64,000 nt of DNA from Spinellus fusiger (lineage: Eukaryota > Mucoromycota > Mucoromycetes > Mucorales > Phycomycetaceae), in the NCBI GenBank assembly GCA_025094145.1, contig JALLLS010000021.1, positions 62,001 to 126,000 on the forward strand, read 5' to 3'. Shown here one piece after another: positions 23,605 to 35,472 of the stretch; positions within the stretch are counted from its first letter, which is position 1; the number at the start of each line of letters is the position of its first letter. Position numbers and translations under genes: made by a program. Below the pieces are notes generated by a model. That model ran no database searches, was not told the origin of the DNA, and worked only from the letters and a program-made list of their open reading frames with translations.

Positions 23605-24660
23605 CAACTAATATTTTTCATGGCCTCCTTTGGCATCAATTACAGCCTGGCATCTATCTGTCATACTCAGAACTAATCGTTGTGCAAGTTCAACACCAAC
23701 TGTCTCTACCTCTTCTGCAATTAGAGCCTTCAAATTTTCAACATTGGTAATAGATACCCTTCTTTCTTCAATTTATCTTTCCAAGGCCCACCAGATGAGT
23801 TCAAACCAGGACATTGTGAGGGCCAGTACTCAAAGAACCCTAATTTGATATGTCTCTTTTCACCCTCTATCATAGGCCCTAGCCTAGTATGACATCTAGC
23901 AGCCTTTTATTGTAACAAAAAAGAACAGTGAGTTTCTGATGAAATTCAATGAACAAGGATATAGAATTTTCTGCCAAAATGTTAACATATATGCCCTGAT
24001 TTACACTATCATCAATAAAGACCAAAAGCCCAAATCTATCAGCCCAGAAGCAGCTAAAAAGCATCACAACACTGCCATCAAACTTTGTTGTTGAAATAAT
24101 ATGATTAGGATCATAACGTTCATTAACTTTTACGATGACACGGACACCTCTATTGTTCTCTTTCACGGTGTACGTTGACTCATTAGACCAGAAATACACC
24201 TATTTGATGATCACTCTTCCAACTGACATGTTCTTTAGCCCAACGAAGCCACTTCTCAGTTAAGGCTGGCTTGTGAGCTAGAAAAAGATCCCAGACCCTA
24301 ACTGATTGTAGTAGCTGATCATACTGTTTCTACATACATCAACCTCAAGCTTCAACATTTCTAATTTCAGTTGATTATATAGGGCAAGTGGACCCTTTCT
24401 AATGACCTTTTCCAGGTGTCTGGGGTCCCTCTCACTGGCTTTTTTTTATGTTTTCCATGACTCTTTAAATGTAATGCTGACCCACGTTCTTTGATGTTTC
24501 TGATAATATTTTGAACTTTGGGCTTTTTCATCTCAACTACGTTTGAGATGATAGTCAATTTTAATCCAGCCTTAAACAGGTAATAAATGCCCCATAGCTT
24601 TTTATCTTCTGCTTTGTTATATTCTCCACGAGTGTGAGTTTCTAGAAATGTATCTGACAT
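23605..24660 (-). pseudogene. Tc1/mariner-type transposase, decayed copy 2 (different family)
   Basis: Minus strand from 24660: MSDTFLETHTRGEYNKAEDK opens an N-terminal helix-turn-helix domain (VEMKKPKVQNIIRNIKERGS). Frames then shift through a region resembling WLRWAKEHVSWK. The catalytic core resumes at 24199 with WSNESTYTVKENNRGVRV, STTKFDGSVVMLFSCFWAD and INILAEN-like text. Interrupted frames continue to about 23610 and end near VIDAKGGHEKY-like text. Several frameshifts and stops make it inactive. It shares no nucleotide similarity with the copy at 20726-21726, so two families landed side by side. Confidence 0.8.
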
Positions 24661-24779
24661 GTGTTGGATTAATAATATTTGGAAAGAAGAGTTTTATGCA
24701 AAAAAAAAGTTTTTTTTAATTAAAATTTAGGCAAGTATTAAATTCAATTGTGTGTGATTGTATAAGTAAAAAAAAGGTC

Positions 24780-24990
24780 TCGGAGTGAACGCAATCTTGG
24801 AGAATGGGTTCATCAGCAATGTTGAAATGCGTAAGAGGAAAAGGTGAAATGCCTTGGACGTACAAAGATTCCCGACGAAAGACTTCAGTGAGTCTGGAAA
24901 CAGAAGAAACAACGGAGGAGGCAACGAAAGGAACGTCATGGAAGACGGCAGACCAGTGGGCTCGCCAAATAGCAAGAGTGTTATGAAAGG
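24780..24990 (-). pseudogene. 3' fragment of a related LINE, opposite orientation
   Basis: On the minus strand this encodes AIWRAHWSAVFHDVPFVASS, which resembles the very end of the LINE ORF2 at 29275-29385 (AIWRAHWSFIFDSAPFLPG). Only the C-terminal part is present. It lies head to head with the longer LINE that starts just downstream. Confidence 0.7.
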
Positions 24991-25348
24991 TTGACAGTCT
25001 GTCAGTCGAATTTTCGCAATGCTACACTTCCCTTAGCCACAGAATAAGTAAACAGAAACGTCATACATCTATAACAACAAAAGGTCCAAGAACCAGCTCT
25101 GATGCATCATTTTTATCAGCCTTAAAACATCTTTGTGCATGCTTGAACAAACACCTCATCTATAGAAAAAGAATATCAGGCATCTTTGTTTTTCTTAGTA
25201 CTTTGCACTGTCTTTTATACTTTTACCTCGTCTATATAGAATGTTTTAAGAACGAAGCATTAGTTTCGATTGTCAGAAGAACAGAAAACTATTCACCAAA
25301 AAAAAATCGTAATTACGTTTCGATGAGTGACGTAAGCAAAAAGGCGTA

Positions 25349-26419
25349 ATGGGAATTTCACAGATTCAACTCATACAAATGACCGAAAAAACAACGCTAT
25401 GGAATGGCATTAATAAAACTGTTACTGGCCCGAGGCCATTTATTCGTCGCCCTAACAAGGCGCTTCATATCTTCACGGCCCCTGGCTGTGAGTCTCTTCG
25501 TCATGTGGACCCTGTTACGTCTGCATGGGCTCGAACAATGCACCCTGAGTGTGTTGTATTTAACTTTGGCAAACAGGCCAAGTCTCAAGACATTGCCCCA
25601 GTCTTGATCCACCAACTGGGTGCAGTGGTTGCCATCACTACCTGCCACACCAGAGCCAAGGACCTCATTCAGGAGGTCATTTTCAAGGACTCCGAGATGC
25701 GCCTTAAGGCCACCTCTGAAGGTGTGTCCTTCAATAACATGAGGGTCGTTGCTTCTGCTGGGCTTGACTCAGATGCCAACCTGGTTAAGGTGAACCTATA
25801 CCAGATCCCCAGTTGCCATCCCGAGAGGGACTTACAGGCACCCATTGTCGAGGCGTTCCAGCCTTATGGCAAGGTGGTACACCTCCGTGCTTACTTGGAT
25901 GAGCACAAGATCTTCCGAGGTGAGGCCTCAGTCCTCCTCGACGTCTCCGATGTGAACAATGTCCAACCCCTTCGCCGCTTCCTGCACCTTGGAGGCTCCA
26001 TCAGTGCCCCCGTTGAGATCCGTGCCAAGGGCATCCCTCCCTACTGCCGGTACTGCCGCCAAGAGGGCCATTTGAAGAAGGACTGCAAGGTGCGTCCTGC
26101 TCTTGCTCCCCGCTGCCACACGTGTAGTATAGCTGACCACAAGGCCAACAATTTGGAATGCCCCTCTCACTCAGAGACCAGGGCTGCTGAAGAGGCCGCT
26201 GCAGAACAGCGTGCCAAGGAGATTGCTGCTGCAGAGGCAGATCGTGCCGCCAAGAAGGCCGCCGAAGAGGTAGCTGCTACCACCACCACCAAGACCACCA
26301 CCAAGACCACTTCCTATGGAACTCGTTCCCAGAAATCTGTGTCTGCCGTTCCTTTGCCTGCTTCTTCCTCCTCTTCTTCCACTGCTGACCCCACCAAGGT
26401 CAATGCCATGGAATTATGA
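25349..26419 (+). CDS. LINE ORF1 (zinc-knuckle nucleic-acid-binding protein)
   Basis: Intact 356-residue frame from the ATG at 25349. Near residues 230-275 it has two knuckles: CRYCRQEGHLKKDC, a classic CCHC, and the CHTC-SIADHKANNLEC pair. An alanine- and glutamate-rich helix-forming stretch follows (residues 277-310), then a Thr/Lys/Ser tail. LINE ORF1 proteins bind their own RNA and act as chaperones during target-primed reverse transcription. The stop codon overlaps the ORF2 start as ATGA, indicating translational coupling by termination and reinitiation. Confidence 0.9.
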   Translation: MGISQIQLIQMTEKTTLWNGINKTVTGPRPFIRRPNKALHIFTAPGCESLRHVDPVTSAWARTMHPECVVFNFGKQAKSQDIAPVLIHQLGAVVAITTCHTRAKDLIQEVIFKDSEMRLKATSEGVSFNNMRVVASAGLDSDANLVKVNLYQIPSCHPERDLQAPIVEAFQPYGKVVHLRAYLDEHKIFRGEASVLLDVSDVNNVQPLRRFLHLGGSISAPVEIRAKGIPPYCRYCRQEGHLKKDCKVRPALAPRCHTCSIADHKANNLECPSHSETRAAEEAAAEQRAKEIAAAEADRAAKKAAEEVAATTTTKTTTKTTSYGTRSQKSVSAVPLPASSSSSSTADPTKVNAMEL

Positions 26420-29387
26420 GTGTTGGCCCTATCCGATTAGGGACCCTCAATGTGAGAGGGCTCTCCTCACTTGTACATAGTCGTTCTTCTCCCAAGTCAC
26501 TCCTTATCCGCCATCTTCGTTCCCTCTCCCCTCCTCTGTCACTTCTTGCTTTGCAGGAAACTCACGCCACTCCCGAACACCACTCCTCCCTCAACCTCCT
26601 CTTCCAAGTCCAGTCTAGTTTCTGGACAAAGCACTGTGGCCTTGTCTCTTTTCACACTTATTTACTACTCACTCATTTGCACACTTCTGTAGATGATAGG
26701 ATCCTTGCTGTTCAGGTCTCACACACCGAAAACCGCATTGATCCATTTATTGTAGTTGTGGTCTATGGACCCACTATTTACAGCGACCGCCATCCTTTTT
26801 TCCTGTCACTCATTTCGACACTCACCTCACTCCCTTCCTTAGTTCCAACCTTTGTCCTCGGTGACTTCAATGCCAACCTCCACCAACGCACAGCCTTCAC
26901 CAGTGAATGGCTAGTGTATCGGCAACAACACTTTCTCGACGCCATCACGGCACCACATTCAGCACCACTACCCACCTTCCACCGCAGCCATTCCCGAACG
27001 TGCATTGACTACATCCTCCGACCCACCACCACTGCCACTTCTGTGCCAGAAGTTCTGTTTGTTAATCTAAGTTGGACTGACCATGGTCTGCTTGTGGTTT
27101 CGATCCCTCTGTCTCGCCCCTCTGGACCTGGTGTCTGGAGATTCAACACGGTGTGCCTGGATCACGATGAGTTTGAGGATTTGTTGGTGGATCTGTTGGA
27201 TCGTGCCTCTTCTCTTCTTCCTGTGGATGTCTCTGCTGGTTGCCGCTGGGATTTGCTCAAGCAAGCCGTCAGGCATCTTTCCTTGGCCTATGCCAAGAAG
27301 TACCAACGTCACTGTCGGTCAGTGGAGCGTCAGCTCAACCGCACTCGCACCCAGCTTCTTTCTTTGTCGCCCTCTCCGGATCTTTCTGGTGTTGAAGCTG
27401 ACCTCGCCAATTTGCAGCAGACCCGAACTGCCAATCTTGCCCAGCGTGCTGGTGTCAAGTGGTGTGAACAGGGCGAGCAGTCAAATTCCTATTTCTATAG
27501 GACTATCAAACAACGAACGACTGCAAAGTCCATTACCTCGCTTCGGGATCCTGTTTCTGGTGACCTCTTTTCCTCGATGGCAGACATGCTTGGGCATGCA
27601 CGCCAATTCTACCAAGACCTCTACACTGCAGACCCCATTGACTTTGTCTCTGGTGAGTCTTTGCTCAACAACACCCTTCTTCTTTCTTGTCCGTTTCTTC
27701 CTCTGCTTCTCTGCTGGAAAAGATTACTCTTGAGGAGATCTTGTTTATTTTGAATGATACACCCAGCAACTCGAGCCCTGGTTTGGATGGACTTCCTTAT
27801 CCCTTGTGGAGAAGGTTGTTCAGACATTCCTATGTGCAAGAGTTGGCCCAACAGGTGTATCAAGACGCTTTGTTCGGTGGTTTTCCTCGTTCTTGGTTGG
27901 AAAAGGTGTTGGTACTTTTGCCAAAGGCTGGTGACTCCTCTCTTTTGAAGAATTGGCGCCCCATCTCTCTAATCAACTGTGATGCCAAGATCTTCACCAA
28001 GATCGTCACTTCTCGACTTCGGTTTTGTCTCGGCCCTCTGATTACGCCCTATCAAACGGGTTTCATGGCCAATCGTTTCATAGCTGATAATGGTTTGCTA
28101 ACACGCCTTGTCATGCAACATGCCCAATTGGCAAAGGATCCTGGTGTTGCTCTCTTGCTGGATCAAGAGAAGGCGTACGATCGGGTACATCCAGGGTATC
28201 TTCGTTTAGTGCTCTCTCGCTTTGGTTTTCCGGTGGTCTTTGTGGACACTGTGTGCTCGTTGTTTTTTGGAACAAAAATTCACGTTAATGTGAATGGTTT
28301 TGTGTCCTCCCCTTTTCCCCAGGGTCGTGGGCTGCGACAAGGTGATCCTCTCTCTCCTCTTCTTTTCAACCTTGCGTTTGAGCCATTGCTCTGCACCATT
28401 CTTGCTTCTTCTTCTCTTCGAGGCTTCTGTTTTGGTGTTCCTCCGCTGTTGTCCGCAGTTGTTCCTTTGGTTCCGCCTCCTCTTTTGAAGTTGTTAGCTT
28501 ACGCTGATGATCTTCTGGTGTTTCTTTCTTGTCCTGGTGAGCTCGCTTCTCTTCTTGAGATTCTCTCGGTGTTTGGCCTGGCATCTAATGCTCGGGTCAA
28601 CCTCAGCAAGACCGTCGCGGTTGCTCTTTCAGGGCATTTCGTTCCCGACTGGGGTCCTGTGCTGGATGCCTCTGATATATCATGGCGACATGATAGTCAT
28701 GCTGTCCATGCTGTCTATGCTGTCCGTTATCTTGGTTTTCCATTGTCGTCGCACCCAACCTAGTTGGATCACTTCCGTTTGGCTCTTCTGCAGAAATTGG
28801 AGAGGCAATGCAACATCATGTCACAGCGCCACCTTTCTGTTCGGGGTAAGAGCCTTGGGGCCAATTCCTTGCTCCTCAGCACTCTCTGGCATGTCCTGTA
28901 TGTGACCCCTGCTCCCAACTCGTTCTTCTCTGCTGTCCGTGGACTTGTCCGTGGATATCTTAACCTTGGTTTTGGTAGTCCTGGGTGGGATCTGTTGTGC
29001 CAACCTCGTAGGCGTGGTGGCATTGGTTTGTTAGACCCTGCCAGTCAACAAAAGGCTCTCCAACTACGTTGGATCCTTCCTCTTTTAACCGACTTTTCTT
29101 CTACTTCTTCTACTTCTTCTTCCTTTGTACTTGGCTACTTGGATTTTCTTCTGCCTCTGTACTTCCAAGCACCTTCTGCCTGTGTCGCTCTTCTGTTTCT
29201 CTGCCATGTGTGCAACTGTCCCCCTTCTCTGCCAGACGCTGACCTTGGCGTTCCGGTAGTGGCCACTACAGTGCAGGCAATTTGGCGTGCCCACTGGTCT
29301 TTTATTTTTGACTCTGCCCCTTTTCTTCCTGGTGTTGTGGCAATTAAGGCTTCTTCTTTGGTGGTTCTTCAGTCCATGGTAGCTTGA
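26416..29387 (+). pseudogene. LINE ORF2 (endonuclease + reverse transcriptase), frameshift and one stop
   Basis: It starts at the ATG overlapping the ORF1 stop. Residues 1-230 are an AP-type endonuclease: LGTLNVRGLSS, ALQETHA, VYGP, LGDFNANL, YILRP and SWTDHGLLVVSIP. The reverse transcriptase follows: NWRPISLINCDAKIF, TGFMANRFIADN, LLDQEKAYDRVHP, QGRGLRQGDPLSPLLF and the catalytic LLAYADDLLVFL. A C-terminal region with QPRRRGGIGLLDP is typical of Tad/L1-like elements. The frame is lost at about 27675-27690, where the reading moves to another frame at ITLEEILFILND, and a TAG interrupts at 28761-28763 after FPLSSHPT before the same frame goes on. Two lesions only, so the insertion is fairly young. 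Confidence 0.9.
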
Positions 29388-29495
29388 AGTGTGCTTTTTC
29401 TTTTTTTCTTTCTTTCTTATGTATTATTCATTTTAGCTAGTTTCTTTCTTCCTTTCCTTTTGCTCGGTCCACGCGACCTTTATTATTTTTTAAGT

Positions 29496-29518
29496 GCCGC
29501 ACGTCATAACGTGTCGGC
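29496..29518 (+). other. stem-loop at the presumed 3' end of the LINE
   Basis: GCCGCACGT, loop CATA, then ACGTG-T-CGGC: nine base pairs with one bulged T. Many LINE families need a 3' stem-loop for recognition by their reverse transcriptase; that this is one is an inference from position. Confidence 0.55.
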
Positions 29519-29519
29519 C

Positions 29520-30645
29520 TAGTCTAAAGAATATGTAATGTTGGGCACTAAAGACACGTTTGGGGACACGTAGGGCCTTGGGAGGCTGGCTAATGACACA
29601 GTCGAAGAGATGAATGAATGGGGTGTGGGGGATATGTTCGCAGGTGCGAGAATGTAGTGTATGGGGTGATATGGTATCTTCCACAAATAATGTAGGGGAC
29701 AGAGAACAAACAGGTTAAAAGAAAAGAGTGTGGCACCTTGCGTGGACACAGCTCAGAACCAACGAAAAGGAAAGAGACACAAAGGGAACAGGTTTGGAAC
29801 TGGAAACAGTCAACTACCAAAGTCTTTATAGCCTATATTGCTCGTTTATACTTCCAGGCAGCTACTCGGATCAAGGTCTGTTTTATTGAAGTAATAAAAA
29901 ACTACACTTTTTATACTAGTTGCTATTTTATTCCCTATGACATGGGGTCTTTGCTACTTATCATTGCAAACGTACTTCCCACCAAACCTCCAAGAAGATT
30001 GAGCGGCCACTTCGCACTATCTCACAAATACAAAAAAAAACTATAGCCGAAGCTATATCACAGATCATTAGCGGTGAATGATTATAGTGTTTGCTTTGTT
30101 TGTATAAAAACAATTTTTAAGCCAACATACTTTTGATAATTATTTCAATTGATATTAAAATAAACTTGAGGTACTCTTGAGATAGGAAGCCTTTGATGGC
30201 TAGAGAAGTAGAAGGGTGAACTTTTGGGTAGAGAAAAGATACTTTCGTTTGTATGTAGAATTGTAGATATTTATACTATTCTATTTCTCTGATGATTAGA
30301 AGTAGTATAGAGCCATTATGACTAATTGTTATCAGGTACTGTAGGTAGCAGTACAGTAATCCTTACAGCTAATGACTAACATTTAGTCTGTAGGTATTGA
30401 CATAGCAATTGTTATGGCTGATGAGTCATGGTGTTTGGTTCAGCAACTACGGAAGAATGTTTATCTTTTGTTGGAACTTCAGGGAGTGCCAGGCTCACAA
30501 CAATATATACTTTATTTTATTATATTAACAATTATTTAGTTAGTTTTATCTTTCAAATAAAGGTTGGTCACAACATTTCATATATAAGTATAATACTGAT
30601 AGCAATAAACGGTTGATTTATAAAAAAGTTTTAGATAGTTCAAGG
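29520..30645. other. gap between LINE and the unknown gene
   Basis: No convincing gene. 29520-29830 is less AT-rich and may still belong to a mobile element. 30537-30620 repeats 17515-17600 and is the downstream flank of the next gene family. Confidence 0.5.
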
Positions 30646-32598
30646 CTAACAACTAGAAGTGGAAAAAGTTTCACAGATCGATCTAATGGATGGTCCATCA
30701 AATTGGACTAGTCCTATGTTTTCTTTTACAAGCTTTTTCTGTACTTCTTGCACCTTTAGTACGCCTTTCTATGAAAAACAAAAGTTAGAACGCTTATATA
30801 TATTCATGATGACAAGTCAAATCATACATACAAACAAAGTCGCCAAAAGTTCAAGATATTGGACAAGGCAAATCCTGTCATTCCAGTTGGTAGGTAATTT
30901 GGCCGTTCTTGTTTCGAGGACCTTCCAATTGTTTTCATCATGGAAAGACATCTCGCAGAGTGTGACTTGTGTTGTTACAACATGAACGGAGAATACCTTG
31001 AGTTCTTCAAAGGTCTTTTTTGAAGCATTCTTGTAGTGGGAAGCTTCTTTCCTTAAGGCAGACATACTACACTCTAATATTTTTAATGAATCCTCTATTG
31101 TGTGCGTTGTGTGCTCCTTTAAAATGCCACTATAAAATGTATTACTAAGAATGAAGATATTTGATATTGAGTTGATAGCTACCTGGAGGCTTCAACAAAT
31201 ATTGTTTCCATGTTGTTCCATGTTTTAAATATGCCAAGCGCATCGATAGACTTGTTAGGCGGTGCAGAACGGTAGTCGTAATCGTACTCTTGTTGGTTCA
31301 ACACGCGTGAAGACAAAGATGGTGACTCACACCTATAATAAAGAAATCAATAAAAGACCATCTTTCTCTCAATATCGCTCTTTTTCTCTCTCACCATTTG
31401 AATTCCACAAGCCCAGTAACTTTTGCCAATGCCAACAAAGACGGGATTATGTTTTCGACAAAATGGGTTCTTTCATGGTTTTGTGCGAACTCTTGTAATG
31501 ATCTGCATGATAAATGAAATGAACAGAGGGTGTATTTTACAATATCCAAAAATGCTTTTGACGGAAGTGTCAAGGTAAAATCAGGTTTGAATGCCCAAAG
31601 TGTCTCATTGAAATTATCAAAGGATGCATCTTCTAACAAAGATACAAGACAATCAAACATCTCAAGAGACCGGAGTGAACTATTCTGTATCTGTTCATAA
31701 ATGCACGCTTTATATTCTTTGACGGTCTGATTGTTTGAACAGAAAGAAGTGCCAAAGTGACACATCTTTAGCGCCTCAAGTTGCGTTTTTCTCAACTTTG
31801 GCATATGAGGACTTTCGGCCTTAGTAGAGGGTGCCTCGAAACGATAATAATTTTTTCCTTCCGCTACTTTTGTCAAATGCTATAGTATACATACGTTAGA
31901 AAGGGTAAATGAGAAATAGAGTGACTTGTTAGCTTACATTATCAGGAAAAGAAGCTTGACCCTGGAAGCTCAAATGTTAGTATATCATTAATTACTGCTA
32001 AGAAAAAAAAACTTTACCATATCTGGAGAGTCTTCCTCGTACTGGCGTTTCCTTTCTACCTACCAAAAAAAGAAAGTGAGAGATTAAAAAAAAAACTGCT
32101 TGTATTCCACTTCTTACAATATCACTTCTCGTAGCGGGGATAGCTGAAGTACTGGAAATTTTTATTTTTCCATAGTTGTTTAAAGTGTCAGACACCTTCA
32201 TTAAGACATTTTGTTCTTTAGAAACAGGAGCACAAGTTACGTTTGAGCTACGATTATCGTGCTTTTCTTCTGAACCATCTTGATTCTCTTGAGTACTATC
32301 TTTGGAGCTGTCTTGGTGAAAATTTTTGTGTACAGTCAGATTCATGAGTCTCTAGATGAAAAATAAATAATAAGCTCTGTTGTTAAGAATAAAAAATCTT
32401 TACCTCAATTTCATTAGTACTAGAAATAACAAATTTCTTGAGAGTATTCTGAGTATTGCTAACTTTAACCAAATCACTTTTTATTACTGCCAAAAGTTTA
32501 AGAGTCGAACTAAAACAACTTTTTGAATCATAGTAACAAATGGCGTCAACAGTGCTCCAGGATTTTGCAGGAGTATGATAAAAATAGTCAATACACAT
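30646..32598 (-). CDS. unknown eight-exon gene of a dispersed family
   Basis: Exons: 32404-32598, 32118-32351, 32018-32059, 31938-31961, 31395-31879, 31183-31332, 30832-31129, 30646-30768. All seven introns are short GT-AG and the phases agree, giving 516 residues. It starts MCIDYFYHTPAKSW and ends SICETFSTSSC. A charged low-complexity stretch occupies residues 70-120. The C-terminal half is predicted mixed helical, with conserved-looking text LCEMSFHDENNWKVLETRT and WNDRICLVQYLELLATLF. I recognise no domain. The tail and flank recur at 17508-17935 and a terminal-repeat-like sequence lies upstream at 33160-33215, so it is probably carried by, or often captured by, a transposon. A further coding-like piece at about 32740-33010 (VVHLVQDGVYFKPTDRPDTD), broken by one stop, may be a lost 5' exon. 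Confidence 0.65.
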
Positions 32599-33159
32599 TT
32601 TAAAAAGTAGGTGCAGAGGAAAGAAGTGATCTTTTAAATGACTTTTTGTTTCAGCAGTATTTGCTTTTCAAACGCGAAACTCCATAATGCTCCTCCTTAT
32701 AGTCATGGCACCCCCTCTTTTTGCTAAAAGGCGATTTTTTCAGCTCTGATGCCTCTTAATGTTTGTAAACAAAGATGCAAAAATAACCCTCAGGCGTGTA
32801 TAAAAGCATCCTTCTTATACACGGCAAGAACACGTAGTCAGTGTCTGGTCGGTCCGTTGGCTTGAAATATACACCATCTTGTACAAGATGAACTACCTTT
32901 TCCATGAACAGGTTCCTCCGGGGATACTCCCACTTGAATCCAGGCTAACCATTTGGCTTCATCGCAACCCTCTCTCGTAACGGGTTGACGAGGTTCCGTA
33001 TCTTCTTTTCGCCTGATTTTTTACTTTTACGCTGTAAAATATTTTTAGATTCTGTCACATTCTGGAATAACCCGGGCAAGCCTAGTATTTCGTACTATGT
33101 GCCCTTTTGGGTTTTTTTTTTCTTTAATCGCAAAGTTTGTCCAAATTAAGTAAGGAAAT

Positions 33160-33215
33160 CGTCTGAATTTTTTTTTTGAAAAGGTCCGAAAACTAAGTAA
33201 AAATACTGCATTGTC
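33160..33215 (-). repeat. terminal-repeat-like sequence, minus-strand copy
   Basis: The minus strand reads GCAGTATTTTTACTTAGTT followed by TTCGGACC and an A-run, matching 16933-16990 over about 55 bp. Its position at the 5' side of the unknown gene suggests an element edge. Confidence 0.6.
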
Positions 33216-33219
33216 TATC

Positions 33220-35472
33220 GAAATAATAGTCCACCCGAAGGCAAGGTCGGCTACTGAAACCTAAAGAGGTGAGATGTCAGGAATAAGTAAAGGACGCCTG
33301 TCATGGAAGATGGTAGTGAAAAACCTTTAGTACAATATGGATTTTTAAATTCATTAGTCATTAGCAAAAGCAATATACATTTTTATATAAATTAATATTT
33401 AATAGTGTATTTTTATTATTATCATTATTAGTTTTATAGTGTTTATTCTATTCAGTAAGTGTTGCAGATTAATAAACTGCCTCACTACGGGAAATTGAGG
33501 TGTCTCGTCATTCAACAGCTTATAAATGCCACTTGATTTATTCTCAGCCTAAAATCCCTTTTTCCCTTACATAATTTATAATTCAGCTCATATAGGAAGT
33601 AAAAATAGCCAATTAGAATAACCAAAAAGATAGAAAATAGGTGAAGAGAGTGCAAATAAAGATAGCAACGTGTGTTTAAATCATAGCAACCAATCACTGT
33701 ATTGATCGGGATTGAGTTTAAAATATTGAGTCAGCTTGAAAAGCAGCCATAACCAAGTCATAAGAATATTTATGTTTGTGACTATGATTAACTACTCTAA
33801 CCACTGAAAAAGACAAAGGAGTGGTAATAAGAATAACACGGTTCAGTAGATTTATAGCAAAAGGGTCCAATAAAAGCAGTATAGAAAAAACATAGAGATG
33901 TATAATTCATTAAAAATGAAGAGTATAGCCTACAAAATATAGTTTTGAAATAGTCTGCTATTCTTTATATGAAAGATGAATTTAACACAAAGGACTGTGA
34001 AATTATCATTTAAATGGGTATTGTAAAGTGTATGACATTTCATAGAATTGAAGTCTCTGTCTTTTGTCTTTTTCATTCCCTTTCAATGCGTCTGTTATTG
34101 TTTATACATGCTGTCTAGCAATATCTACCACCATCACCACCATTATCATCATCATAACAACAGCTCATTCTTCCATCTGAGAAAGCACAGGAGTTAGTCC
34201 TTGGCTCTATTCTATTTGGTGTTTATCACCAGTACAAGAGGTAGCTGAATGTATCTTTGACACTGAATAAACAGCTATTTTCTTTCTGTTTTTATTTTAC
34301 ATACTACATTGCCTTGAAAGAGAGACAAGAGAGAGTTCAAAAGCAACAAATAAGCAAAACAGATTAGAAGTCTTCAATTCACATACACTCTTCCCTAATA
34401 TCCATTGTAAATCTGAGTTCAGCTCCCTAAAGAAATTGATAAGAATTGCTCAACTCAAGATTCCAATGTCTCCTTTTACACAGAGATGAATCTATTTTAG
34501 AATGTGCAAATAGGACATGGAAGACATTTCATATTTTTGTCTTTGTAATGCCCTGTCACTACTGACTGCTATCAACAGTCCACATAAACAAAACAGAAAG
34601 CAACACAATGAATAAAATAGAGCTCTGAGGATAAGAGGGCCCTTGGACTCTGGATCAATGATGAGTATAGTCATAATGTGTTTCAGTGCCAACATACAAT
34701 GCCTGAGCCTTTTTCTTTTTATTCCATCTGTTTAAGCTGATGAGCTGCTCAGTTGTAATAATGGCCTTGGATTTAGAATACGTGGTTTATAATGTTTACT
34801 ATTCTCTGTGACTCATTTATTCTTCATCTTTGTAGAGAATGCTTTGGTATGTTTTTATTTGTGTTTGTGTTAAAGAGAAGCCTGTCATAACACCCTAACG
34901 ATAATTCACCAAGGCAAGTGATCATTGTAATAAAAGGTATGCTATTGTAGGACTGTAGTCACACTTCTGTAGAGTGAACCGTCGTCCAGTATAGCTTGCA
35001 TAGTATATTAAGTGTCTCTCTCTCTTGGAATTCAAAAACACTTTGTTTTCTTCATTCTAACAAATTAATGGTAGTTAAAGAGAGATGTAAAATACCCTGT
35101 TTGTTTGCATTCTCTTTATTACAACACCCTATACAAACATAAAAGTAATAAAGAACAGCACATAAATACATCAACATATACAGTCACAAGTGCATGTAGT
35201 ATGAGTAAAGGGAGGGATCCAATGTCTATCCTTCTTCTAACCATAAGTATTTATTATTCCATGCCATGTTCAGGGACAAAGGACATTGAATCTGCCTTTG
35301 CCCACACCAGCTACGCTCATGTTGGACACACTAAAATAAATCCCATGAACAGATTGTATTTCATTTGTATGACTTTACCACTGTCCTTGTTGTCTCTGAA
35401 TATAAACCACTGCTTTCAAGGCAGCCAGGTATGAGGAACAAAAAGTGCATCTTTTGCTTATAGTCTTTGTAG
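33220..35472. other. AT-rich intergenic stretch
   Basis: No gene I can support. Frames such as 34492-34695 are short and hydrophobic without motifs. The first exon of the phosphopantetheinyl transferase should lie near the right-hand end but could not be identified. Confidence 0.5.

Larger units (their letters stand above)
25000..29519 (+). mobile_element. non-LTR retrotransposon (LINE, Tad/L1-like) with two ORFs
   Basis: The element is recognisable by its much higher GC content than the flanks, a zinc-knuckle ORF1, and an ORF2 with an apurinic-type endonuclease and a reverse transcriptase. The 5' boundary is not fixed; an untranslated region of up to about 350 bp precedes ORF1. Downstream of ORF2 a pyrimidine-rich tract is followed by a stem-loop at 29496-29518, which I take as the likely 3' end. 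No poly(A) tail or target-site duplication was identified. ORF2 carries a frameshift and a stop, so this copy is probably not autonomous. Confidence 0.85.

Noticed and set aside
24804..24986. Plus-strand frame as a small gene before the LINE
   Set aside because: The opposite strand encodes the C-terminal end of a related LINE ORF2; the plus frame is its shadow.
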